Source of the DNA: Vulcanimicrobiota bacterium
GTDB taxonomy: Bacteria > Vulcanimicrobiota > Vulcanimicrobiia > Vulcanimicrobiales > Vulcanimicrobiaceae
Direction of reading: 5' to 3'
Assembly (NCBI GenBank): GCA_019233415.1
Contig: JAFAMK010000322.1
Location: 1 to 11,724, forward strand
DNA length: 11,724 bases
In this document: piece after piece, positions 6,681 through 11,724 of the stretch
Layout of the letters: every line of letters begins with the position of its first letter
Position numbering within the stretch: the first letter of the stretch is position 1
Notes under the pieces: model-generated
Database searches by the model: none
Seen by the model: only the letters and a program-made list of their open reading frames with translations
What the model was told of the DNA's origin: nothing
Made by a program: the position numbers and the translations under genes

Positions 6681-8086
6681 GAGGCCATGATCGCGTCGCT
6701 CATCCCGTGGATCAGCCGCTTGTCGGCCGGCGCGACGGTCGCGAGGATCCCGCCCAGACGCGTCTCGTCGCCGACGACGAAGTAGTACGGGCACAGCCGC
6801 ACGCGCCCGTCCATCTCCTTGATCTCGCCCGTCGAGTTCGACAAGAAGGGCACGCGCACGCGGCGTCCCTTGTGGAAGCGCTGCAGGATGTACGGCGTGC
6901 GATCGAACGATCCGAGCGCTTCCTGGATCGCGTCGCGCCACGCGTCCTTGGTCAGGTCGTTGGCGACTTTGACGCCGCGCGAACCCCAGGCCAGCTCGGA
7001 AAAACCGGACGGCTTGAGGACGTAGTCGCGTTCGCTCTTGCCGAGGTCTTCGAGCTGCGACCAGTCGTGAACCGGAATACCGGCGGCGGTCAAGTCGACG
7101 ACGGCGGCCTGCGGCGGGATCGGGCGCGGGTCGACGATCCAGGTGCGCGGGAAGATGCCGAGGAGCCGCTCGTCGACGTGTTCGCCCAGCTCCGCGCGCC
7201 AGAGCGCGCGCAGACCGGGATGGTGGAAGAGCGCGAAGCTCGACTTCTCTTCCATGTGCGCCTTCGGCGGCGGGCTCATCTTGACGCGGTTGTGCCGCGC
7301 CGCGTAGAGCATCAGTTCTTGCTTGGGAACGTTGAGCAGGTCGAACAGCTCGAAGTTCCGGTAGAGGACGTCGAGCTTCGCTTCGCGGCCGTCTTCTTGC
7401 CGCACGAACAGCGCCTCCTCGGTGAAGACGACGTCCTGCGGCCAGCACACGATCGCCTCGGCCGTCCCGAGCGCGTTGACGCGGTCCGCGAGCCAGATCA
7501 GCTCGTTGCGGTAGTCGTTCGACTCCTGGCTGACGACGATCCCGACCGTCGGGTGCTCGGCCCCGGCGACGGAGGCGATCATCTCGGCGAACCGCTGAGC
7601 CATCCCGTCGGGGCCGCCGACGCTGTCGCTGCCGATCTCGCAGTATGTGCGCGCCAGGGCGCCCGTGAAGCCCATCCCGCCGGGGACGCTGTCCAGCTCG
7701 CTCGCGACGTAGCCGTCGTCGGTCAGGATCAGGTCGGGGCGGATGACCCGCGGAACCTCTTGCTTGAAGCGGTTCTGGCGGGCGAGCTTGACGATCTGCT
7801 CGGGCTTGCCGCGGTCCAGCTCCTCGGCGATGAACGCCGGCGCCGTCCCCCGCGCGCTGCGCAGGTACAGGCTGTTGAGCGCCCGGTAGAAAGCGAGCAG
7901 GTCGTTCCCGAGCGTCTCGATCGCCGCGGCGGTCTTCGGCGCCAGCGGAAAGGGCTCGGGCGTGACGCGCCAGGCGACGCCTGCCTCGGCGCCATCGGGA
8001 ACCCGCCACAGTGAGGGCAGGTGGTCGGTGACATACCGTGCCTTCCCGACCGCGTCCAGGCCGGGGGCCACGCTGGTACAGGACAT
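6653..8086 (-). CDS. ATP-grasp-like ligase candidate (glutathionylspermidine-synthase-like)
   Basis: A 477-residue soluble protein with no signal peptide or membrane segment. The pattern suggests a circularly permuted ATP-grasp or pre-ATP-grasp ligase. RPDLILTDDGYVASELDSVPGG (116-137) looks like an acidic binding segment. RDYVLKPSGF (353-362), with Lys358, is followed by a glycine-rich AWGSRGVKV turn (366-374) and PYILQRFHKG (398-407), which recall the nucleotide-binding lysine and adenine strand of that fold. Such enzymes join a carboxylate to an amine through an acyl-phosphate; the substrates here cannot be read. The assignment is from motif recollection and is moderate. ATG 8086 is used; GTG 8101 would add five residues. 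The stop overlaps the DUF1345 gene, so the two are likely one unit, perhaps with the small secreted protein upstream. Confidence 0.55.
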   Translation of the reverse strand: MSCTSVAPGLDAVGKARYVTDHLPSLWRVPDGAEAGVAWRVTPEPFPLAPKTAAAIETLGNDLLAFYRALNSLYLRSARGTAPAFIAEELDRGKPEQIVKLARQNRFKQEVPRVIRPDLILTDDGYVASELDSVPGGMGFTGALARTYCEIGSDSVGGPDGMAQRFAEMIASVAGAEHPTVGIVVSQESNDYRNELIWLADRVNALGTAEAIVCWPQDVVFTEEALFVRQEDGREAKLDVLYRNFELFDLLNVPKQELMLYAARHNRVKMSPPPKAHMEEKSSFALFHHPGLRALWRAELGEHVDERLLGIFPRTWIVDPRPIPPQAAVVDLTAAGIPVHDWSQLEDLGKSERDYVLKPSGFSELAWGSRGVKVANDLTKDAWRDAIQEALGSFDRTPYILQRFHKGRRVRVPFLSNSTGEIKEMDGRVRLCPYYFVVGDETRLGGILATVAPADKRLIHGMSDAIMASCRIADDGF

Positions 8087-8128
8087 CAGACGGGAGGACA
8101 CCGCATTTCGGAGCCCTCAAACCGTTCG

Positions 8129-8157
8129 GCCGCCGCACGGTTGCGCCGCACGGCGGC
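8129..8157. repeat. G+C-rich stem-loop with a short direct repeat
   Basis: GCCGCCG (8129-8135) pairs with CGGCGGC (8151-8157) across a 15-nt loop. The decamer CGCCGCACGG also occurs twice, at 8131-8140 and 8144-8153, 13 bp apart. It lies in the 77-bp gap between the small secreted protein gene and the ATP-grasp-like gene. There is no T tract on either side, so a standard intrinsic terminator is not supported. In DNA this G+C-rich such a pairing may be chance. Confidence 0.25.
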
Positions 8158-8163
8158 GGCGGT

Positions 8164-8532
8164 CTATTTGAGCGGGACCGCGCCTGGGAGCAGCAGGGCG
8201 TGCTCGATCGCCACGGCACCCTCGCGGTAGGCCAGCGTCAGGTGGAGCGTGTACGGCAGGCCGAGCGCCGTCAGCGAGACGTCGTCGATCCCGCGCGAGG
8301 CGCTCGCGCCGGGCAGAACCTCGATCGTCGTCGCGTGGTTGAAAGAGGTGCTGGCGTTCTTGAACGTCTCGGAGACGGGGACCGTCTTCGCACCGTCCGT
8401 CGCGGTCGTGCAGACCGTCACGACGACCGACTGCGAGGCGACCGGGAAGGTCTCGTGCGTGCAGCGCTGCTGGCCGAGCGCCGGAACGGCGCTCGCGCCG
8501 ACGAGTGCGAGGACCGCGACGAAGGTGCGCAT
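8164..8532 (-). CDS. Small secreted hypothetical protein
   Basis: A 122-residue protein from ATG 8532. Residues 1-20 form a clear signal peptide (MRTFVAVLALVGASAVPALG) with likely cleavage before QQ. The mature part, about 100 residues, is rich in Ser, Thr, Val and Ala and probably all-beta. It has two cysteines, Cys24 and Cys41, which could make one disulfide in an oxidising compartment. I do not recognise a family. It is the first gene of a minus-strand group ahead of the ATP-grasp-like and DUF1345 genes, but the 77-bp gap makes co-transcription uncertain. It is divergent from the HAD gene across 94 bp. The upstream GACGAAGC is at best a weak ribosome site. Confidence 0.7.
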   Translation of the reverse strand: MRTFVAVLALVGASAVPALGQQRCTHETFPVASQSVVVTVCTTATDGAKTVPVSETFKNASTSFNHATTIEVLPGASASRGIDDVSLTALGLPYTLHLTLAYREGAVAIEHALLLPGAVPLK

Positions 8533-8626
8533 GCTTCGTCAACGTATTCGACGAGCCGGCCGTTGCGCATTCTCCGGCCCCCGCGCGGGTATCGTAGGGT
8601 CGGCGCGAAATCACTCTTCAAACAGC

Positions 8627-9460
8627 ATGGCATCATCTCCACGAATCGACCTCGTCGCACTCGACCTCGACGGAACGCTCCTCGCCCCGGACGAAACGAT
8701 CAGCCTCCGCAACCGCACGGCGATCAAAGCGGCACTGGCCGCGGGAATCCGCGTCGTCCTGGTGACGGGGCGCGGCGTCGACACGCCGATCCGCATCTCG
8801 AAGGAGCTCGGGCTCAACCTCCCCGTCATCTGCTGCCACGGCGCGCTGACGAAGGACTTCGGCGCGAACAAGACGCTGGAGAGCATCCCCGTTCCGCTGC
8901 AGTACGCAAAGCCGATGGTCGCGTTCGCCGAGCGCGAGGCGCTGTCGATCGCGGTGTACGTCGGCGAAGCGTTCTACCGGCTCGAAGGCTCGGCGGTGTT
9001 CATGGACGACATGCGCGGGCCGGGTTGGTACGAGGCGCCCTCGCTGGTCGAGATCCTGACCGAGGCGCCGACGTTCATCCGGTTCCTCGGCGACGAGTCG
9101 GTGCAGCGGATGCAGCGCGAGTTCGGTGATCTGCCGCTGAGCTTCCGCGTCGAGACGTGGCACGACTTCGTCGAGTGCGCGGTCCTCAACCGCGACGCGA
9201 GCAAGAAGAACGCGCTCGCGCGGCTGTGCGCCGATTTCCAGATTCCGGCCGAACGCGTGCTCGCGATCGGCGACTCGCGCAACGACGTTCCGATGCTGCG
9301 CTGGGCCGGCGTCGGCGTCGCGATGGGCAACGCGCTTCCGGAAGTGCGGCAGGCCGTGCGCTACACGACCGCGCCGAACGACCAGGACGGCGTCGCGCGC
9401 GCGATCGAGCGGTTTGCCCTGCCACCGCCGGCGAAGGGCGCGCAGGCGAAGTCGGCTTGA
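8627..9460 (+). CDS. Cof-type HAD-superfamily phosphatase (subclass IIB)
   Basis: A 277-residue haloacid-dehalogenase-fold hydrolase of standard Cof length. Motif I is LDLDGTLL, with nucleophile Asp13 and acid/base Asp15. Motif II is VTGRG (Thr47). The motif III lysine lies in DASKKNAL (Lys193/194). Motif IV is AIGDSRNDVPML, with metal ligands Asp216 and Asp220. The roughly 110-residue stretch between motifs II and III is the C2 cap of subclass IIB. These enzymes dephosphorylate small metabolites such as sugar phosphates, FMN or PLP; the target cannot be told from sequence. ATG 8627 starts just before motif I as usual, though no ribosome site is seen. The next gene begins 2 bp after the stop, so it heads a run of genes that includes moaDE. 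The Ala/Lys-rich tail (266-277) is likely disordered. Confidence 0.92.
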   Translation: MASSPRIDLVALDLDGTLLAPDETISLRNRTAIKAALAAGIRVVLVTGRGVDTPIRISKELGLNLPVICCHGALTKDFGANKTLESIPVPLQYAKPMVAFAEREALSIAVYVGEAFYRLEGSAVFMDDMRGPGWYEAPSLVEILTEAPTFIRFLGDESVQRMQREFGDLPLSFRVETWHDFVECAVLNRDASKKNALARLCADFQIPAERVLAIGDSRNDVPMLRWAGVGVAMGNALPEVRQAVRYTTAPNDQDGVARAIERFALPPPAKGAQAKSA

Positions 9461-9462
9461 CG

Positions 9463-9720
9463 ATGCAGCCCGCCGCGCCGAGCCCCGAGTACGAGAACGC
9501 GCTGCGCACCGTTCTCGCCGCGCGCGACTGGGAAGGGCTGCGCGAGTTCACGCGCACGCACAACCAAGTTCCCGACGACGTCTACGCGCAGGACCGGCAC
9601 TTCTGGGAGGTGCTGCTGCACAAGCTGACCTGCAACCGCATCGACCTGCTCGGCCTGCACGACGAGTCGCGCACCTGGCTGCACGACCGCGGCTACACGA
9701 CCGACCTCGGAGGCTCGTGA
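9463..9720 (+). CDS. Hypothetical 85-aa protein upstream of moaD
   Basis: An 85-residue, probably all-helical soluble protein that I do not recognise. The centre is charged and aromatic, with RDWEGLREF (21-29), DRHFWEVLLHKL (44-55) and TWLHDRGY (71-78). A single cysteine (Cys57, in LTCNRI) and several histidines are present but form no known metal motif. It is held tightly in the operon: its ATG is 2 bp after the HAD stop, and its TGA shares a base with the moaD ATG (TGATG), implying translational coupling. Its codon use matches its neighbours, which supports it being real. A role connected with molybdopterin synthesis would rest only on position. Confidence 0.7.
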   Translation: MQPAAPSPEYENALRTVLAARDWEGLREFTRTHNQVPDDVYAQDRHFWEVLLHKLTCNRIDLLGLHDESRTWLHDRGYTTDLGGS

Positions 9721-9965
9721 TGCGGGTGCGTGTGCTCGCGTTTGCGCGGCTGCGCGAGCTGCTCGGGTTCGGCGCGCGCGACCTCGACTTGGCCGAAGGC
9801 GAGACGCTCGACGGCCTGTGGTCGCGGCTCGCCGGCGAAGCCGACGGGCTCGGTGGTCTGCGCGCCTCGACGCGCTTCGCGCGTAACGGCGCCCTGGCGA
9901 ACGGCGCGACGGCGCTACGCGACGGCGACGAGGTCGCGCTGCTCCCGCCGGTCGGCGGCGGCTGA
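9720..9965 (+). CDS. moaD: Molybdopterin synthase sulfur-carrier subunit MoaD
   Basis: An 81-residue beta-grasp, ubiquitin-like protein starting at ATG 9720 (MRVRVLAFARLRELLGFG). The C-terminus GDEVALLPPVGGG ends in the essential Gly-Gly. That tail is adenylated by MoeB and then thiocarboxylated, and carries the sulfur to MoaE, where precursor Z becomes molybdopterin. ARNGALANGATALRDGDEVAL (54-74) is the usual core before the tail. Length is normal for MoaD. Thiamine ThiS is a similar carrier, but the adjoining moaE settles the identity. The start overlaps the preceding stop by one base, and moaE begins 4 bp after its own stop. Confidence 0.93.
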   Translation: MRVRVLAFARLRELLGFGARDLDLAEGETLDGLWSRLAGEADGLGGLRASTRFARNGALANGATALRDGDEVALLPPVGGG

Positions 9966-9969
9966 CGCG

Positions 9970-10392
9970 ATGATCGGGCTGAGCGCGGACGCGCTCGACG
10001 TCGCTTCGCTCGAACGCGTGGTGAAGACCGACGCGCACGGTGCGGTCGTGACGTTCCTCGGCACGACGCGCGCGACGTCGCCCGGCGATCCGCGCCCCGT
10101 CGAGGCGCTCGAGTACGAAGCGTACGAGACGATGGCGCTCGCCGAGATGACGGCGATCGCGCGCGAGGCCGACGAACGCTTCGGCCCGCTCGGAATCGCG
10201 ATCGTCCACCGCACCGGCCGCGTCGCGCTCGGCGAGCCGTCGGTCGCGGTCGTCGTTGCGGCACCGCACCGCGGCGCGGCGTTCGACGCCTGCCGCTACG
10301 CGATCGACGCGCTCAAATCGCGCGTCCCCGTCTGGAAGCGCGAAGTCTACCGCGACGGCGACGCCGCGTGGATCGCGAACACCGCACCGTGA
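9970..10392 (+). CDS. moaE: Molybdopterin synthase catalytic subunit MoaE
   Basis: A 140-residue MoaE of normal length. It pairs with MoaD to insert two sulfurs into cyclic pyranopterin monophosphate. Family hallmarks are AVVTFLGTTR (25-34), LEYEAYETMA (47-56), IVHRTGRVALGEPSVAVVVA (78-97), HRGAAFDACRYAIDALK (100-116) and VPVWKREVY (119-127). Lys116 and Lys123 correspond in spacing to the active-site lysines 119 and 126 of the E. coli enzyme, and His100-Arg101 to the conserved HR pair. The ATG is 4 bp past moaD, and its TGA overlaps a GTG start for the hydrolase (GTGA). Nothing suggests truncation. Confidence 0.95.
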   Translation: MIGLSADALDVASLERVVKTDAHGAVVTFLGTTRATSPGDPRPVEALEYEAYETMALAEMTAIAREADERFGPLGIAIVHRTGRVALGEPSVAVVVAAPHRGAAFDACRYAIDALKSRVPVWKREVYRDGDAAWIANTAP

Positions 10393-11237
10393 ACGTCGAA
10401 CTGCACTACGTCGCCCTTCGACAAGCTCAGGATGACGGGGATGGTGCGCAGAATGACGGGGATGGTGCGCAGCGCGATGGGCGTCGTGTGGTGCTCGCGG
10501 ACGATGGTAGGAGCGTCGCGGTGCTGCACTATGAGGCGCGGCGGGCGCGGGGGGTGACGCTCGTCGTCGGGCACGGATACTCCAGCTCGAAGCAGAACCT
10601 CGACGGGTTGTGCGCGTTTCTCGCGAGCCACGGGTTCGACGTGTGGTCGCTCGACTTTCCGGGACACAAGCTCGGCGCTAGCGGCGGGCGGCTGCGCGGT
10701 GTCGAGGATTTGTTCGCGGCGATGGAAGCTGTCGTGCGCTACGTGCGCGAGCGAGGCGCGCAGACCGTCTACACGGTCGGGCACAGCATGGGTGCGACGA
10801 CCGCACTCTGCGTCGCGGGCCGCGACCCGTCGCTCGCCGGCGCAGTCTCGATCGCGACGGGTTACGGCCGGCCGACCGTGCTCGACGGCCTCGCCGCGCG
10901 CGGCGTCGTCGACCTGCGCTCGTCGTACGTGGACGGCCCGACGCTGCAAGAACTCGCGCACGCCTGGCAACCGCTGATCGGCGACGCGCTCACCGGCCTC
11001 GCGGGGCGCCCGGTCCTCTTCGTAGCCGCACAGCGCGACGCAATGGTCTCACGTGCCTCGGTCGAGGAACTGCACGCGCACGCATACGAACCGAAGACGT
11101 TCGTCACGGTCGACAGCGACCACACCTTCGCCGGCGACAACAGCCGCACCGCGGTGCTCCAATGGCTCAACGCCCTCCACCCCCGCCACAGCGACAGCGC
11201 CGCCCCGTCGCCCCCACTGATCGACGCCCCGCTATGA
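10389..11237 (+). CDS. Alpha/beta hydrolase with repeat-derived N-terminal segment
   Basis: A 282-residue serine-hydrolase-fold protein. The core from about residue 33 is complete: LVVGHGYSSSK (58-68) supplies the oxyanion region, GHSMG (131-135) holds nucleophile Ser133, AAQRD gives the likely acid Asp217 and DSDHTF the likely base His245. It most resembles lysophospholipase or acyl-esterase-like hydrolases; the substrate is unknown. GTG 10389 overlaps the moaE stop (GTGA), suggesting coupling. That start makes residues about 9-31, with heptads reading QDDGDGA and QNDGDGA, a translation of the 21-bp repeat. In-frame GTGs at 10488 and 10491 lie just past the repeat and could be the true start, giving about 249 residues. 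It has no known part in cofactor synthesis despite its place between moaE and the moeB-like gene. Confidence 0.82.
   Translation: MNVELHYVALRQAQDDGDGAQNDGDGAQRDGRRVVLADDGRSVAVLHYEARRARGVTLVVGHGYSSSKQNLDGLCAFLASHGFDVWSLDFPGHKLGASGGRLRGVEDLFAAMEAVVRYVRERGAQTVYTVGHSMGATTALCVAGRDPSLAGAVSIATGYGRPTVLDGLAARGVVDLRSSYVDGPTLQELAHAWQPLIGDALTGLAGRPVLFVAAQRDAMVSRASVEELHAHAYEPKTFVTVDSDHTFAGDNSRTAVLQWLNALHPRHSDSAAPSPPLIDAPL
10412..10480 (+). repeat. TTCGACAAGCTCAGG element with 21-bp tandem units, left copy
   Basis: The element begins CGCCCTTCGACAAGCTCAGG. Two near-identical 21-bp units follow at 10430-10450 and 10451-10471, differing at one base and each containing ATGACGGGGATGGTGCGCA, then a decayed third. 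The TTCGACARGCTCAGG core is a sequence I recall from dispersed repeats in many high-G+C genomes, which is memory rather than a search. It is the inverted partner of the copy at 11240-11335 and lies inside the hydrolase reading frame. Confidence 0.8.
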
Positions 11238-11347
11238 CCCCATCCCTCGTCACCCTGAACCAGCCCCCCGTCACCGTGAGCCAGTCCCCCGTCGCCCTGA
11301 GCCAGCCCCCCGTCACCCTGAGCCTGTCGAAGGGCGGCGCATCGTGA
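11234..11347 (+). CDS. 37-codon repeat-derived open frame bridging the hydrolase and moeB-like genes
   Basis: ATG 11234 overlaps the hydrolase stop (ATGA), and the frame stays open for 37 codons to TGA 11345-11347, which overlaps the GTG of the MoeB-like gene (GTGA). The product is a low-complexity peptide of heptads such as QPPVTVS and QSPVALS, ending TLSLSKGGAS. It comes entirely from the 21-bp repeat, whose unit is a multiple of three. Its value may lie in being translated, carrying ribosomes to moeB, rather than in the peptide. It could equally be a chance frame through a repeat, so confidence that it is a true gene is low. Confidence 0.3.
   Translation: MTPSLVTLNQPPVTVSQSPVALSQPPVTLSLSKGGAS
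11240..11335 (-). repeat. TTCGACAGGCTCAGG element with 21-bp tandem units, right copy (inverted)
   Basis: On the minus strand it begins CCCTTCGACAGGCTCAGGG and continues in 21-bp units. On the plus strand these are 11243-11263, 11264-11284, 11285-11305 and 11306-11326. Each carries a version of CCGTCACCCTGAGCCAG with a few substitutions. The core differs from the left copy at one base (AGG against AAG), and the unit interior differs more. Core and period agree, so the two copies are one family in opposite orientation, pointing inward around the hydrolase gene. Confidence 0.82.
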
Positions 11348-11724
11348 GCCTGGCCGGGCGGCTCGACCCGCGACGGTACAGCCGGCATCTGCTGATCCCC
11401 GAAGTTGGGCTAGCCGGACAGGAAAAACTTGAGCACGCGCGCGTGCTGGTGATCGGCGCGGGTGGGCTGGGTTCGCCGGCGCTCGCGTACCTGGCCGCTG
11501 CCGGTGTCGGACGGATCGTGGTGATCGACGACGATGCGGTCGACGTGACCAATCTGCAGCGGCAGATCTTGTACGACACGGCGGACGTCGGCGCGCTGAA
11601 GGCGCACCGAGCAGCGGAACGGCTGCGCGCGCTGAACCCGCAGATTGCGATCGACGCGCTCGCGAAGCGGTTCGATGCCGCGAATGCGCGCGAGCTGGTG
11701 CGGTTGGTCGACGTCGTCGTGGAC
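11344..11724 (+). CDS. MoeB/ThiF-type adenylyltransferase, partial (3' end outside window)
   Basis: GTG 11344 opens a frame that runs 127 codons to the right edge. The start of the E1-like fold is clear: RRYSRHLLIPEVGLAGQEKL (10-29), the nucleotide-binding loop VIGAGGLGSPALAYLAAAGV (36-55), VIDDDAVDVTNLQRQILY (60-77) with Arg73, and Lys86 in GALKAHRAAERL. MoeB adenylates the C-terminal glycine of MoaD so that sulfur can be loaded; ThiF does the same for ThiS. With moaD and moaE just upstream, a MoeB role is favoured. Whether a C-terminal rhodanese domain follows (MoeZ/MOCS3 type) cannot be seen. Its start overlaps the stop of the repeat-derived frame, and no ribosome site is seen. Confidence 0.9.
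   Translation, partial: MSLAGRLDPRRYSRHLLIPEVGLAGQEKLEHARVLVIGAGGLGSPALAYLAAAGVGRIVVIDDDAVDVTNLQRQILYDTADVGALKAHRAAERLRALNPQIAIDALAKRFDAANARELVRLVDVVVD

Noticed and set aside
6647..8014. 455-codon plus-strand frame opposite the ATP-grasp-like gene
   Set aside because: An antisense shadow caused by G+C-biased codon positions; the minus-strand product has ordered, family-like motifs and this one does not.
6681..8219. Minus-strand frame that would extend the DUF1345 protein to 753 residues
   Set aside because: This part is the shifted frame of the ATP-grasp-like gene and has low-complexity Arg/Ala content, so a fusion protein is not supported.
8580..8589. Perfect palindrome CCCGCGCGGG in the gap between the secreted protein and HAD genes, with TATCGT next to it
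   Set aside because: A 10-bp G+C palindrome is expected by chance here. The nearest TTGCGC lies 21 bp from TATCGT, too far for a normal promoter.
10412..11335. CRISPR array
   Set aside because: The 21-bp units are directly abutting with no unique spacers, the two clusters are inverted, and no cas gene is present.
1..11724. tRNA, rRNA or riboswitch genes
   Set aside because: No cloverleaf, rRNA-like or known riboswitch stretch was recognised by eye; intergenic gaps are all under 100 bp. In particular, no molybdenum-cofactor RNA motif is seen before moaD.

Overview
The window is very G+C-rich, densely packed bacterial DNA with strong codon-position bias, so most long antisense frames are shadows. 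Several products carry Sec-type signal peptides and there is a membrane-anchored thioredoxin and a secreted prolyl oligopeptidase, which suits a heterotrophic, diderm-like bacterium. Shine-Dalgarno sites are mostly weak or absent. A lineage such as Eremiobacterota/Vulcanimicrobiota is a guess from overall style only; no phylogenetic marker is present.

Left part (1-2359): on the minus strand a PhoU-family protein is coupled by an ATGA overlap to a secreted protein with a copper-amine-oxidase-N-like (stalk) domain that runs off the left edge. Divergent to phoU is a GTG-started enoyl-CoA hydratase. It converges with, and overlaps by 14 bp, a minus-strand TlpA-like membrane-anchored thioredoxin.

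Middle part (2417-8532): divergent from the thioredoxin gene is a regulator with an unusual layout: an N-terminal DUF2249-like domain, then a Crp/Fnr cyclic-nucleotide-binding-like domain and winged helix. It is followed after 18 bp by a secreted S9A prolyl oligopeptidase and, 3 bp later, a small membrane protein. Converging on these from the minus strand are a small secreted protein, an ATP-grasp-like ligase candidate and a DUF1345 membrane protein that overlaps the ligase gene.

Right part (8627-11724): a plus-strand run of a Cof-type HAD phosphatase, an unknown 85-aa protein, moaD, moaE, an alpha/beta hydrolase and the start of a MoeB/ThiF-type adenylyltransferase. MoaD, MoaE and the MoeB-like enzyme form the molybdopterin synthase module: MoeB adenylates the MoaD C-terminus for sulfur loading, and MoaD-MoaE converts precursor Z to molybdopterin.

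The most unusual structure is here. Two inverted copies of a 21-bp-periodic repeat with the core TTCGACARGCTCAGG flank the hydrolase gene. The left copy is translated in frame inside the hydrolase N-terminus. The right copy forms a 37-codon open frame that joins the hydrolase stop to the moeB start through overlaps of the ATGA and GTGA type.
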